Assembly: GCF_004209755.1 (NCBI RefSeq)
Contig: NZ_CP035913.1
Coordinates: 5,146,001-5,210,000 of the forward strand
DNA length: 64,000 bases
Direction of reading: 5' to 3'
DNA from: Pseudoduganella lutea
Lineage (GTDB): Bacteria; Pseudomonadota; Gammaproteobacteria; Burkholderiales; Burkholderiaceae_D
Below the pieces are notes generated by a model, which saw nothing but the letters and a program-made list of their open reading frames with translations, searched no databases and was not told where the DNA came from. Made by a program: the position numbers and the translations under genes. Shown piece after piece: positions 17,379 through 26,430 of this stretch; the stretch's first letter is position 1; every line of letters starts with the position of its first letter.

Positions 17379-18590
17379 ATGAAGAACGATGACACCTTCC
17401 GGCAGGATGCCCGCGTGATCGGCCTGGTCGGCCTGGCCCACGGCACGTCCCATTTCTACCACCTGATCCTTGCCGCGCTGTTCCCCTGGCTGAAGCCGGC
17501 ATTCGACCTGAGTTATGCGGAGCTGGGCCTGTTGTTGACGGTATTTTTCGTTGTCTCCGGCGTGGGGCAGGCGTGTGCCGGCTTTGTTGTCGACCGGGTA
17601 GGGGCACGGCGCGTGCTCTTCTTCGGTGTCGGCATGCTGGGCGTGTCGGCGCTGGTGCTGTCGGTGGCGGGCAGCTACCTGGCCTTGATGGCCGGCGCGC
17701 TGCTGGCCGGCATCGGCAACAGCATCTTCCACCCGGCCGACTACACGCTGCTGAACCAGCGCGTGTCGCGCGAGCGGCTGGCACACGGCTTTTCGGTGCA
17801 CGGTATCAGCGGCAATCTCGGCTGGGCGGCGTCGCCGCTGTTCATGACGACCGTCGCGGCGCTGGCCAGCTGGCGCACCGCGCTGGCGCTGGCCGCGCTG
17901 CTGCCGTTCGCCGTGCTGCTCGTGCTGGTGCTGAACCGCGATGCGCTGCGCCCGAACCCGCCACAGCATGCCGGCGCGCAGGAAGGCGGGGAGGGCACGC
18001 TGGCCTTCCTGCGGCTGCCTTCCGTGTGGATGTGCTTTGCCTTCTTCTTCCTGACGGCGGTGGCGCTGGGCGGTATCCAGGCGTTCGCGGCGATCGGGCT
18101 GGAGCAGCTGTATGGCATCTCGCGCGAACTGGCCACGGGGTCCTACACGGCCTACATGCTGGCGTCTGCCGCGGGCATGGTGGCGGGCGGCTTTGTCGGC
18201 GCCGGTTCCGGCAACCATGACCGCACCATCGCGATTGCGTTCGCGATCGCCGCCGGGCTGGCGCTGGTGCTGGGCATGGCCGTGGTGCCGGGCTGGCTGG
18301 CGCTGCCGCTGATGGCGCTGATCGGCTTCTGTTCCGGCGTGGCCGGGCCGTCGCGCGACCTGATGATCCGCGCCGCCGCGCCAAAGAACGCCACGGGGCG
18401 GGTGTACGGCGTGGTGTATTCCGGGCTCGATACCGGCCTGTCGGTGGGGCCGCTGATGTTCGGCGCCGTGATGGACGCGGGCCATCCGGGCTGGCTGTTC
18501 GCCGGCATCGCCTTGTTCCAGGCGCTGGCGATCGGCACGGCGGTCGGGGTGGGCGGCAGTACCCGCGCCATGGGATTGAAAAGCGCCTGA
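17379..18590 (+). CDS. MFS exporter, Fsr (fosmidomycin-resistance)-like
   Basis: A 403-residue major facilitator with about 12 hydrophobic segments. The N-terminal HGTSHFYHLILAALFPWLK motif and the loop DRVGARRVLFFG between TM2 and TM3 are typical of the Fsr-like branch. A charged central loop (residues ~190-210) separates the halves. Such proteins usually export drugs or small polar molecules by proton antiport across the inner membrane; the natural substrate here is unknown. The start is well supported by AGGAGATGCA before ATG 17379. Divergent with the AraC-type regulator at 16490-17293, a common exporter/regulator pairing. Confidence 0.87.
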   Translation: MKNDDTFRQDARVIGLVGLAHGTSHFYHLILAALFPWLKPAFDLSYAELGLLLTVFFVVSGVGQACAGFVVDRVGARRVLFFGVGMLGVSALVLSVAGSYLALMAGALLAGIGNSIFHPADYTLLNQRVSRERLAHGFSVHGISGNLGWAASPLFMTTVAALASWRTALALAALLPFAVLLVLVLNRDALRPNPPQHAGAQEGGEGTLAFLRLPSVWMCFAFFFLTAVALGGIQAFAAIGLEQLYGISRELATGSYTAYMLASAAGMVAGGFVGAGSGNHDRTIAIAFAIAAGLALVLGMAVVPGWLALPLMALIGFCSGVAGPSRDLMIRAAAPKNATGRVYGVVYSGLDTGLSVGPLMFGAVMDAGHPGWLFAGIALFQALAIGTAVGVGGSTRAMGLKSA

Positions 18591-18629
18591 CTGCTAGAAT
18601 CGGAGCACGTCAACCATCCGGGGAATCCG

Positions 18630-19160
18630 ATGAGCCGCAGTGCCGCTTTTTCCACTGATTTCGTCACCGATTTTGCCACCGCCGACCTGTGCGACGACAA
18701 CGCCATCCTGCTCGAGGATGGCCGCCTGGCCGTGCTGCCGCCCGTGTTCCGGCACTTCGGCACGCGCCTTCGGTTCGCCGGGCGGATCGTCACCGTGAAG
18801 GTGTTCGAGGATAACGCGCTGGTGCGCGCCTTGCTGGAAACGCCGGGCGACGGACAGGTGCTTGTCGTCGATGGCGGCAGCAGCCTGCGACGGGCATTGC
18901 TCGGCGGCCAGCTGGCTCTGCTGGCGCAGGACAATGGCTGGGCCGGCGTCGTCGTCGATGGCTGCGTGCGCGACACCGTGGAAATCGACAGCTGCGACAT
19001 CGGCATCCGCGCGCTGGCGGCCCACCCGCAGCGCAGTGCCAAGAAGGGCGCCGGCGAGCGCAATGTGCGGGTGCAGGTCGCCGGCGTGCCCGTCAATCCG
19101 GGCGACTGGCTGTATGCGGATGCGGATGGCATCCTGGTTGCCCAGCAGCGGCTGGCCTGA
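18630..19160 (+). CDS. rraA: RraA family protein (RNase E regulator / HMG aldolase fold)
   Basis: A 176-residue protein of the RraA/DlpA family. Members either inhibit RNase E by binding its C-terminal region or cleave 4-hydroxy-4-methyl-2-oxoglutarate. Visible motifs are [10 protein letters not shown] at the start, [21 protein letters not shown] and [13 protein letters not shown] with the conserved Arg-Asp that in the aldolases binds substrate and metal. It then has [13 protein letters not shown]. Length and the CDDN start resemble proteobacterial RraA, which lacks part of the aldolase active site. Which role applies cannot be settled from sequence. It stands alone after the MFS gene; GGGGAATCCG precedes the ATG. 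Confidence 0.88.
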   Translation: MSRSAAFSTDFVTDFATADLCDDNAILLEDGRLAVLPPVFRHFGTRLRFAGRIVTVKVFEDNALVRALLETPGDGQVLVVDGGSSLRRALLGGQLALLAQDNGWAGVVVDGCVRDTVEIDSCDIGIRALAAHPQRSAKKGAGERNVRVQVAGVPVNPGDWLYADADGILVAQQRLA

Positions 19161-19318
19161 GGGCCTTGACGGGAACGCGATGGCCGGCGTCGGCATGTTG
19201 GCATCGTGGTTGCCGGTGCAGCGGGCGCTTCCAGCATGTGTTCGGTCGATATCGCCCGTTTTTGGTGGCGTTCCCGTTCTCTGGGATAATGGCGGTTCGA
19301 ATCATCCCATTGAGAACC

Positions 19319-20251
19319 ATGTTCAGTTACCGTCACGCCTTCCATGCCGGCAATCATGCCGACGTCCTGAAGCATTTTGTCCAGATCCAGCTGCTGCAAT
19401 ACCTGAACCAGAAGGACGTGGCCTACACTTATATCGACACGCACGCCGGCGCCGGCCTGTATACGCTCGATAGCGCGCAGGCCACGAAAACGGGCGAATT
19501 CGAAACGGGCATCGGGCCGCTGTGGGACCGCACCGACCTGCCGGCGCCGCTGGCCGACTATGTCAACCTGGTCAAGGCCATGAACCCGAGCGGCAAGATG
19601 CGCTTCTACCCCGGGTCGCCCTACGTGGCCGAGCAGGTGGCGCGCGAGATGGACCGCCTGCGCCTGTTCGAACTGCACCCGGCCGACGTGCGGATCCTGA
19701 ACGACAATTTCATCAAGCTGGAGCAGCACAAGGCGGCGCAGGGCGTGCGCAGCACGGTGCGCGGCAAGCGGGTCATCGTCAACAAGGCCGACGGCTTCCT
19801 TGGCGTGAAGGCGCTGCTGCCGCCGCCGTCGCGCCGCGCGCTGGTGCTGTGCGATCCGCCGTACGAGGACAAGCAGGATTACCGCAAGGTCGTCGACATG
19901 CTGGGCGACGCGCTGAAGCGCTTCCCGGCCGGCACCTATGCAATCTGGTACCCGGTGCTGCAGCGGATCGAGGCGCGCAACTTCGCCGAGAAGCTCAAGC
20001 ACCTGCCGGCGCAAAGCTGGCTGAACGTGACGCTGTCGATCTCGGGGCCGACGCCGGATGGCATCGCGCTGCACACGAGCGGCATGTTCGTGCTGAACCC
20101 GCCGTATACGCTCGTGGCGACCCTGAAGAGCGTGATGCCTTACCTGGTGCAGGTGCTGGGCCGCGACAAGGGCGCCGCGTTCACGCTCGACAGTGGCGAA
20201 GGCGCGCCCCCTCGCGTCCAGGACAAAAGGAATGTCACGCGGCGGTCATAA
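19319..20251 (+). CDS. rlmJ: 23S rRNA (adenine-2030-N6)-methyltransferase RlmJ
   Basis: RlmJ uses S-adenosylmethionine to methylate N6 of A2030 in 23S rRNA. The 310-residue protein begins with the family signature FSYRHAFHAGNHADVLKH and has the SAM-binding strand YIDTHAGAG. Its catalytic motif is CDPPYE, the DPPY form used by N6-adenine methyltransferases. It is about 30 residues longer than E. coli RlmJ (280), with a low-complexity C-terminal tail ending VQDKRNVTRRS. ATG 19319 is fixed by the conserved N-terminus, though the frame runs further upstream. It is a single gene between rraA and the EAL-HDOD gene. Confidence 0.93.
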   Translation: MFSYRHAFHAGNHADVLKHFVQIQLLQYLNQKDVAYTYIDTHAGAGLYTLDSAQATKTGEFETGIGPLWDRTDLPAPLADYVNLVKAMNPSGKMRFYPGSPYVAEQVAREMDRLRLFELHPADVRILNDNFIKLEQHKAAQGVRSTVRGKRVIVNKADGFLGVKALLPPPSRRALVLCDPPYEDKQDYRKVVDMLGDALKRFPAGTYAIWYPVLQRIEARNFAEKLKHLPAQSWLNVTLSISGPTPDGIALHTSGMFVLNPPYTLVATLKSVMPYLVQVLGRDKGAAFTLDSGEGAPPRVQDKRNVTRRS

Positions 20252-20314
20252 ACTGATTGCCATTTCGCTAATGAGCGGTTATGGTAGCGGCATCGTTTTC
20301 AAGCAGGTCCCTCC

Positions 20315-21592
20315 ATGACACTGGCAGTTAGCCCGGATATTCCGATGCCCTACGCCAACCAATTTTTCCTGGCGCGGCAACCCATCCTCAATCGTTCCCA
20401 GCGGCTCGTTGCCTACGAGCTGTTGTACCGTAACGCCGAATGCGACGGTGCGCACTTTACAGACGGCGCTGCGGCCACCGCTTCCGTGATTGCCCATGCT
20501 TCCGAGCTGGGCATGCAGAAGGTGGTCGGTGAGCAACTGGCCTATGTCAACGTGGACACGGCCGGCCTGATGAGCGATTTCATCCACTTCCTGCCGAACG
20601 ACAAGGTGATCCTGGAGGTGCTGGAATCGGTCGAGGCGACGCCGGACGTGGTTGCGCGCGTCGTCGAACTGAAGCTGGCCGGTTACAAGTTTGCCCTGGA
20701 CGATGTGGTGGCCACCTCGGACAGCGTGGCCAAGCTGCAGCCCTTGATGGACGTGATCAAGATCGATATCCAGGGCATGGGTCGCGACACGCTGGCCGCG
20801 TTGACCCGCTCGCTGAAAAACCCGAGCCAGAAACTGCTGGCGGAAAAGGTCGAGACGCAGGAGGAGTTCCGCCACTGCATGGACCTGGGTTTTGAATATT
20901 TCCAGGGATATTATTTTGCCCGGCCGGTCATTTTGTCGGGCAAGAAGATAGCGCCATCACAGATGGCCATCATGCATCTGCTGGACTTGCTGGCGTCGGA
21001 CGCGGACCAGCGCGACATCGAACGGGGCATCAAGCTCGACCCGGTGATCACGCTGAACCTGCTGCGCCTCGTCAACACGCCGGCCGTCGGCGCCCGCTTC
21101 CGCATCAATTCCGTGGGCCATGCCCTGATCGTGCTGGGCCGCCAACAACTGCAGCGCTGGCTGCAGATCCTGCTGTATGTCAAAGGCCAGCAGTATGATT
21201 CGCCCCTGCTGCAATTGGCCACCACGCGCGGCAAGACGATGGAAAACGTGCTGGAGCACCTGCGCCCCGGCCAGCGCATCGGCGCCGATATCGGCTTCAC
21301 AGTCGGCATCATGTCACTGATGGATACGCTGTTCTCGGTGGCGATGCCGGAAATCCTCGACAGCGTGAACGTGCTGGACGACGTGCGTGCCGCGCTGCTG
21401 CATCGCACCGGCGACTATGGCGACGTGCTGAAACTGATCGAGCTGGTCGAGGACGCCCGGGAAGGTCCGGAGCTGACGAGCCTGCTGCACCGCATCGGCC
21501 TGGCGCCATCGACGCTGTACGCCAGCCAGCTGGCCGCGTACGACTGGATCAACAACTATACGAGCGGCGTGACCGTCACGCCCGTCCGCTGA
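20315..21592 (+). CDS. EAL-HDOD signalling protein
   Basis: A 425-residue cytoplasmic protein. Residues ~15-215 are an EAL-type phosphodiesterase domain and ~220-410 an HDOD domain (DPVITLNLLRLVNTPA, then GHALIVLGRQQLQRWLQ). The EAL signature is altered (YELLYR for EAL), and the usual DDFGTG is ALDDVVA. An EKVET Glu, IKID Lys and QGYYFARP Gln remain. In related YuxH/CdgJ-type proteins the EAL part is generally catalytically poor and the protein works in motility or biofilm control through protein contacts. Whether it still cleaves c-di-GMP is uncertain. Its stop is 6 bp from a convergent gene. Confidence 0.87.
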   Translation: MTLAVSPDIPMPYANQFFLARQPILNRSQRLVAYELLYRNAECDGAHFTDGAAATASVIAHASELGMQKVVGEQLAYVNVDTAGLMSDFIHFLPNDKVILEVLESVEATPDVVARVVELKLAGYKFALDDVVATSDSVAKLQPLMDVIKIDIQGMGRDTLAALTRSLKNPSQKLLAEKVETQEEFRHCMDLGFEYFQGYYFARPVILSGKKIAPSQMAIMHLLDLLASDADQRDIERGIKLDPVITLNLLRLVNTPAVGARFRINSVGHALIVLGRQQLQRWLQILLYVKGQQYDSPLLQLATTRGKTMENVLEHLRPGQRIGADIGFTVGIMSLMDTLFSVAMPEILDSVNVLDDVRAALLHRTGDYGDVLKLIELVEDAREGPELTSLLHRIGLAPSTLYASQLAAYDWINNYTSGVTVTPVR

Positions 21593-21598
21593 TTCCGC

Positions 21599-22336
21599 CT
21601 AGACCGCCAGGAACAGGAATACCGTCGGCTTCTTGTGGAAATCCGGCGCCCGGCCGCTGGCCAGCGCGCTTTTCCATTGCCCCGCCGTGTGCGTGCGAAT
21701 TGTTTCCGATGGCAGGCTGATATCGGTTGCCACGCAGACGAGCGTGCCGGGCTGGCAAGCCGCCACCAGCGCCTCGAGCAGCGCCCCGTTGCGGTAGGGC
21801 GTCTCGATGAACAGCTGCGTCTGCTTTTCCGCGCGCGAGCGCATCTCCAGCTCCTTCAGGCGTTTGGCGCGTGCCGCGGCGTCCGTGGGCAGGTAGCCGT
21901 TGAACGCGAAGCTCTGGCCGCTCAGCCCGCTTGCCATCACGGCCAGCAGCAGCGAGGATGGTCCGACCAGCGGCCGCACGGGAATGTTTTCCTGGTGGGC
22001 CAGGCGCACCAGGTCCGCCCCCGGATCGGCCACGGCCGGCACGCCCGCTTCGGACAGCAGGCCCACGTCGTGCCCCGCCCGGAGGGGCGCCAGCAGCCCC
22101 GCCAGCGCCTCGGCCTTCGTGTTGACATTCAGCTCGGTAATGGCGATTTCCTGCAGCGGCCGCGCGAGCGGGTGCACGGCGTTCACCAGCTTCAGGAAGG
22201 CCCGCGCCGTCTTGGCGTTTTCGGCAACGAAGTGCGCCAACTGCGCCGTCAAGGCCTGCACGTGCTCGGGTATGACATGGTTCAGCGCCGTGGTGTCGCC
22301 CAGCGTGTTGGGAATGAGGTAAAGGGTGCCGGGCAT
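21599..22336 (-). CDS. Tetrapyrrole methylase (RsmI-like) family methyltransferase
   Basis: A 245-residue SAM-dependent methyltransferase of the tetrapyrrole methylase / RsmI fold. It starts GTLYLIPNTLGD, and has GLLSEAGVPAVADPGADLVRLAH in the middle, as in RsmI (2'-O-methylation of C1402 of 16S rRNA). VRPLVGPSSLLLAVMASG and FIETPYRN follow. RsmI itself is usually ~280-300 residues with a different N-terminus, so this is the shorter paralogue common in betaproteobacteria. Its substrate is not established. It starts 2 bp after the Maf stop and is almost certainly in one operon with it. Confidence 0.83.
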   Translation of the reverse strand: MPGTLYLIPNTLGDTTALNHVIPEHVQALTAQLAHFVAENAKTARAFLKLVNAVHPLARPLQEIAITELNVNTKAEALAGLLAPLRAGHDVGLLSEAGVPAVADPGADLVRLAHQENIPVRPLVGPSSLLLAVMASGLSGQSFAFNGYLPTDAAARAKRLKELEMRSRAEKQTQLFIETPYRNGALLEALVAACQPGTLVCVATDISLPSETIRTHTAGQWKSALASGRAPDFHKKPTVFLFLAV

Positions 22337-22338
22337 GG

Positions 22339-22935
22339 TCAGGCCTTGAAAAATGGGACGCCGGCCGCGCGCAGCATGCCGGTCAACGCGATCAGCGGCA
22401 GGCCGGTCAGCGCGGTGGGGTCGGACGAGTCGATGCGTTCCAGGATCGCGATGCCGAGGCCTTCATTCTTCGCGCTGCCGGCGCAATCGTAGGGCTGCTC
22501 GATGCGCAGGTAGGCATCGAGTTCGGCGTCCGGCAAGTCGCGGAACTTGACGACCGTCTGGATGTCTTCCAACTGGCAAGTGCCGGTGCGGCCATCCCAC
22601 AGGCACAGCGCCGTATGGAAGACCACTTCGCGCCCGCGCATCGTTTGCAGCTGGGCGAGGGCGGCCGCATGGGTGCCGGGCTTGCCGATCTGCAGATCGT
22701 CCAGCGTGGCCACCTGGTCGGAACCGATCACGAGGCTGCCGGAGTGGCGCGCGGCGACGGCGCGGGCCTTTTCACGGGCCAGGCGCAATGCGGTGGCCGA
22801 TGGCGACTCGCCGGCCAGCGGGGTTTCATCGATGGCCGGCACGTCGACCGTGAAGGGCAGCCGCAGGCGGCCCAGAAGCTCGCGGCGGTAGGCCGAGCTC
22901 GAAGCGAGGATTAGTGAAGAAAAGTTGTGATTCAT
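22339..22935 (-). CDS. yceF: Maf-family nucleotide pyrophosphatase (YceF-type)
   Basis: A 198-residue Maf protein. These hydrolyse modified or non-canonical NTPs; YceF-type members prefer 7-methyl-GTP. Features are the N-terminal LILASSSAYRRELLGRL motif with the substrate-binding Ser/Arg, DETP, a VIGSDQVA catalytic Asp, GKPGT, and YDCAGSAKNEGLG near the end. The CAGS sequence distinguishes the YceF group from dTTP/UTP-type Maf. It is divergent from yceD, the same linkage seen in E. coli, and followed directly by the methyltransferase gene. Confidence 0.9.
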   Translation of the reverse strand: MNHNFSSLILASSSAYRRELLGRLRLPFTVDVPAIDETPLAGESPSATALRLAREKARAVAARHSGSLVIGSDQVATLDDLQIGKPGTHAAALAQLQTMRGREVVFHTALCLWDGRTGTCQLEDIQTVVKFRDLPDAELDAYLRIEQPYDCAGSAKNEGLGIAILERIDSSDPTALTGLPLIALTGMLRAAGVPFFKA

Positions 22936-23062
22936 GGAAAGATTTTATTGTGGCGAGGCGCCACGAATTGTTATATGCTTCGTGCGCGTTGGATTTATGC
23001 CGCACTGCGCTGGCAACGAGCTCTCGAATACCCCTGGAAGTGCGGGATACGCGCGCAAGTCT

Positions 23063-23092
23063 TTGACCAGGCGCTGAAAACCCTGCTATTAT
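23063..23092 (+). promoter_or_regulatory. Probable sigma-70 promoter of yceD-rpmF
   Basis: TTGACC (23063-23068) and TATTAT (23087-23092) are separated by 18 bases. They lie directly upstream of yceD in the divergent intergenic region, leaving a short leader that contains the GAGGGAAG ribosome site. Confidence 0.6.
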
Positions 23093-23120
23093 CTCAGGTT
23101 TTCGAGGGAAGTTTTAGCCG

Positions 23121-23627
23121 ATGAGCGCTGCGATGAACGTCCAACTGATCGACGCCTTTGAATTCTGTCGGACGGGCGGTACCCGTGAAGGCGTGACGCC
23201 GGTGGCCAGCATGGAGCGCCTCGTGCGCGATTGCGCCTCTCCCGATGGCGAGCTGGCCTGGAAGGCCGAAGGTGGAACAAGCAAGCAGGGGTTCCCGCAA
23301 CTGCGCCTGGCCGTGCACGGCACCGTGCAACTGACCTGCCAGCGCTGCCTGGCCCCGTTTGCCTACGAGATCGATTCCTCGACCGTGCTGATGCTGGGCG
23401 AGGATGATGCCAAGGCCGATGAAATCGAAACGGTCATCGATGACGAGACGATCGACGTGATCGTCGGTACGCGCTCGATGAACCTGATGGACCTGATTGA
23501 AGACGAGGCCCTGCTGGCCTTGCCGCAAGCGCCGAAGCACGACACCTGCCCCGATACGGCGGTGCTCGATGCGGTGCGCAGCGAAAAGAAATCGCCATTC
23601 GACGCGCTCAAAGCGTTGAAAAAATAA
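23121..23627 (+). CDS. yceD: YceD (DUF177), large-subunit rRNA accumulation protein
   Basis: A 168-residue YceD/DUF177 protein, the conserved partner of rpmF, implicated in 23S rRNA processing or accumulation. It has the family Cys pair in LTCQRCLAPF and the acidic segment with a DLIEDEALLALP motif, followed by a C-terminal FDALKALKK tail typical of the family. The ATG at 23121 follows GAGGGAAG; a second ATG four codons later is also possible. Expressed from the promoter at 23063 and probably read through into rpmF, 174 bp away. Confidence 0.9.
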   Translation: MSAAMNVQLIDAFEFCRTGGTREGVTPVASMERLVRDCASPDGELAWKAEGGTSKQGFPQLRLAVHGTVQLTCQRCLAPFAYEIDSSTVLMLGEDDAKADEIETVIDDETIDVIVGTRSMNLMDLIEDEALLALPQAPKHDTCPDTAVLDAVRSEKKSPFDALKALKK

Positions 23628-23765
23628 AGTCAATTTTGCAGTAAAAAATATGCCAATCGGCTGCGAGTGGCATTGAGTAGTAATGCAGCATGGTAGCGCG
23701 ACAGGTATTTTCAATGCCGCAATGCCGCTGGGATACTCGATTTGCATGTATTTGCCAGTCGATTG

Positions 23766-23774
23766 TGTTAAAAT
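23766..23774 (+). promoter_or_regulatory. Possible extended -10 promoter before rpmF
   Basis: TGTTAAAAT fits the extended -10 pattern TGnTAnAAT in an AT-rich stretch 28 bp before rpmF. No well-spaced -35 hexamer is visible, so it would depend on the TG extension. Confidence 0.35.
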
Positions 23775-23801
23775 TTTAGAACTTATGTATTAGGAGTCAT
23801 C

Positions 23802-23984
23802 ATGGCTGTTCAACAGAACAAGAAGTCCCCGTCGAAGCGCGGCATGCACCGTTCGCACGATTTCCTGACCGCCCCGAACCTGGCAGTCGAGCCGACCACC
23901 GGCGAAACCCACCTGCGTCACCACATCAGCCCGAACGGCTTCTATCGTGGTCGCAAGGTGCTGAAGACCAAAAACGACGAGTAA
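23802..23984 (+). CDS. rpmF: 50S ribosomal protein L32
   Basis: A 60-residue basic ribosomal protein of the large subunit. The start [20 protein letters not shown], the middle [20 protein letters not shown] and the end FYRGRKVL match the L32 family in full. This version lacks the four zinc-ligand Cys of some L32 proteins, as is usual in betaproteobacteria. TAGGAGTC gives a good ribosome site. The position between yceD and plsX is the conserved one. Confidence 0.98.
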   Translation: MAVQQNKKSPSKRGMHRSHDFLTAPNLAVEPTTGETHLRHHISPNGFYRGRKVLKTKNDE

Positions 23985-24012
23985 TCGGCGTTTTGGTTTC
24001 GGCCAAAGACCA

Positions 24013-24056
24013 AAAGCGGTGCACGCGAAAGTTTTATCGTGGCGCCGCTTTTTCTT
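24013..24056 (+). terminator. Hairpin plus T-rich tail after rpmF
   Basis: AAAGCGG (from 24013) pairs with CCGCTTT (24045-24051), and the pairing continues inward imperfectly (TGCACG/CGTGGC). It is followed by TTTCTTTT. It would stop or attenuate transcription between rpmF and plsX. Confidence 0.65.
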
Positions 24057-24187
24057 TTCGCCGTCCCCGAGCACCTTCCAGCATGCGATGGCTGTATTCG
24101 CGCTTGCTGTTCCCCGGCCTGCCGGGAATTGATGTGTCTTGAAACCGCAGGCTCCGGCGCTGTCGCCGGGATTGCATCTTGCCCGCA

Positions 24188-25231
24188 ATGACAATAAAAA
24201 TTTCTATCGACTGCATGGGCGGTGACCACGGCCCGTCGGTCACGATTCCTGCTGCAATTTCCTTCCTGAACCGCGTATCCGATGCCGAATTGATCCTGGT
24301 GGGCCTCGAGGACGTGCTCCGCGCCGAACTCAAAAAGCACCGCGCCGGCGACCATTCCCGCATCACCATCCTGCATGCCTCCGAACAGGTGCTGATGGAC
24401 GATCCTCTCGAGGTCGCCCTGCGCCGCAAGAAGGATTCGTCGATGCGCGTGGCCATCGAGCAGGTCAAGGATGGCAAGGCCCAGGCCTGCGTTTCGGCCG
24501 GCAATACCGGCGCGCTGATGGCCGTGTCCCGCTATGTACTGAAAACCATGGCCGGCGTCGATCGCCCGGCCATCTGCGGCATCATGCCGAACCAGAAGGA
24601 TGGCCCCACCTATGTGATGGACCTGGGCGCCAACGTCGACTGCGAACCGCACCACCTGCACCAGTTCGCGATCATGGGCTCCGTGCTCGTGCACGCGATG
24701 GAAGGCATCGCCCGGCCCACGATCGGCCTGCTCAACGTGGGCACCGAGGACATCAAGGGCAATGAAGTGGTGAAGGCCACCTCCGCCTTGCTGCAGGCCG
24801 ACCACGAACGCGGCAAGCTCAATTTCTTCGGCAACGTGGAAGGCAACGACATCTTCAAGGGCACGACGGACGTCGTCGTGTGCGATGGCTTCGTCGGCAA
24901 CGTGGCCTTGAAGGCCGTCGAAGGCGTGGCGGGCTTCTTCAAGATGGTGCTGACCACCGAATTCAAGCGCACGCCCCTCACCATGCTGGGCGCCGCGATC
25001 GCCAACAGCGCGCTGAAGCGGATCCGGCGACGCCTGAACCCTGCGCGCTATAACGGCGCCAGCCTGCTGGGCCTGCGCGGCCTGGTGTTCAAGAGCCACG
25101 GCAGCGCCGAAGCGGAAGCCTACGAATGGGCCATCCGCCGGGCCTACGATGCTGCAAAGAACGATGTGCAGCAGCAGCTGGCGGATCTGATCGCCGAACT
25201 GATGCCGCGCGAAAACACAACGATTGGATGA
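24188..25231 (+). CDS. plsX: Phosphate acyltransferase PlsX
   Basis: PlsX makes acyl-phosphate from acyl-ACP, the acyl donor for PlsY in phosphatidic acid synthesis; it is a peripheral membrane enzyme. The 347-residue protein starts [15 protein letters not shown], the signature of the family. It has [34 protein letters not shown] and [14 protein letters not shown] 24188 is chosen from the conserved start; a TTG three codons upstream exists and no strong ribosome site is seen. The stop is 6 bp from fabH, so plsX and fabH are co-transcribed. Confidence 0.96.
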   Translation: MTIKISIDCMGGDHGPSVTIPAAISFLNRVSDAELILVGLEDVLRAELKKHRAGDHSRITILHASEQVLMDDPLEVALRRKKDSSMRVAIEQVKDGKAQACVSAGNTGALMAVSRYVLKTMAGVDRPAICGIMPNQKDGPTYVMDLGANVDCEPHHLHQFAIMGSVLVHAMEGIARPTIGLLNVGTEDIKGNEVVKATSALLQADHERGKLNFFGNVEGNDIFKGTTDVVVCDGFVGNVALKAVEGVAGFFKMVLTTEFKRTPLTMLGAAIANSALKRIRRRLNPARYNGASLLGLRGLVFKSHGSAEAEAYEWAIRRAYDAAKNDVQQQLADLIAELMPRENTTIG

Positions 25232-25237
25232 GACGGC

Positions 25238-26224
25238 ATGACCCTGTACAGCAAAATCATCGGCACGGGCAGTTACCTGCCCGAGCAACGCGTCACGAAT
25301 CAGGAGCTGGCCGAGCAGCTGGCGGCCAAGGGAATCGAAACGTCCGACGAGTGGATCACCTCCCGTAGCGGTATCGCGGCGCGCCATTATGCGGCGCCGG
25401 AACAGGTTTCTTCCGACCTCGCGGTGCATGCGGCACAGCGGGCGCTGGAAATGGCGCAGTTGCAGCCGGACGATATCGACCTGATCATCGTCGCCAGCTC
25501 CACGCCGGACTTCTTCGGCAGCTTCCCCAGCACCGCCTGCATCGTGCAGCGCAAGCTGGGCATGACCAATACCAGCGCGGCCGTGGACGTGCAGGCGGTC
25601 TGCAGCGGCTTCGTCTACGCGCTGGCGTCGGCGGACAGCTTCATCAAGTCGGGCATGCACAAGAACGTGCTGGTGATCGGCTCGGAAGTGTTTTCGCGCA
25701 TCCTGAACTTCGAGGACCGCACCACGTGCGTGCTGTTCGGCGATGGTGCCGGTGCCGTCGTGCTGAGCGCGTCGGAAGAACCTGGCGTGCTGGCGTGCAA
25801 GCTGCATGCGGATGGCCGCCACTCGGACATCCTGTCCGTGCCCGGCAACGTGGCCGGCGGCGCGGTGGCGGGCAGCGCCTTCCTGTACATGGATGGCCAG
25901 GCCGTGTTCAAGCTGGCTGTCACGGTGCTGGAAAAGGTCGCCCATGAGGCGCTGAACGCGGCTGGCATGACGAGCAGCCAGATCGACTGGCTGATCCCGC
26001 ACCAGGCCAATATCCGCATCATGAATGGCACGGCGAAGAAGCTGGGCATGTCGCCGGAAAAAATGGTCGTGACCGTCGACCAGCACGGCAACACGTCGGC
26101 TGCGTCGATCCCGCTGGCACTCGATACCGCCGTGCGCGATGGCCGCGTGAAAAAGGGCGACGTCGTGCTGATGGAAGGCGTCGGCGGCGGCTTCACGTGG
26201 GGGGCCGTCCTGGCGAGGATGTGA
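25238..26224 (+). CDS. fabH: Beta-ketoacyl-ACP synthase III (FabH)
   Basis: FabH starts fatty-acid synthesis by condensing acetyl-CoA with malonyl-ACP. The 328-residue protein has the catalytic triad Cys in AVCSGF (C122), His in IPHQAN (H255) and Asn in HGNTSA (N285), plus the C-terminal GFTWGA motif. Length is standard. It follows plsX closely. Its last codons and stop are contained in a 45-bp near-exact tandem duplication (26211-26299), so a second copy of the gene end lies just downstream. Confidence 0.97.
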   Translation: MTLYSKIIGTGSYLPEQRVTNQELAEQLAAKGIETSDEWITSRSGIAARHYAAPEQVSSDLAVHAAQRALEMAQLQPDDIDLIIVASSTPDFFGSFPSTACIVQRKLGMTNTSAAVDVQAVCSGFVYALASADSFIKSGMHKNVLVIGSEVFSRILNFEDRTTCVLFGDGAGAVVLSASEEPGVLACKLHADGRHSDILSVPGNVAGGAVAGSAFLYMDGQAVFKLAVTVLEKVAHEALNAAGMTSSQIDWLIPHQANIRIMNGTAKKLGMSPEKMVVTVDQHGNTSAASIPLALDTAVRDGRVKKGDVVLMEGVGGGFTWGAVLARM

Positions 26225-26299
26225 CCAAAAAAAGCTTTGCCTGCTTGCCAGGACTTGGCGAGGATGTGACCCAAAAAGCTTTGCCTGCCCGCCAGCACG
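26211..26299 (+). repeat. 45-bp tandem near-duplication covering the fabH 3' end
   Basis: Copy A (26211-26255) holds the last codons and TGA of fabH and then AAAGCTTTGCCTGC. Copy B (26256-26299) repeats this with a few substitutions and one base fewer. It lies in the gap before fabD. Confidence 0.85.
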
Positions 26300-26430
26300 T
26301 GGCGCGATGCAGGCTTCGGCTTGCGCTGTAGGTGGAATGCAAACGGCGGTGTACAATGCGCGCCGTTTTAGAATTGTTGCTCTAAACGTGGATGCTCCTG
26401 CGCGTCCACCTTTCATAACGAGAACACACC

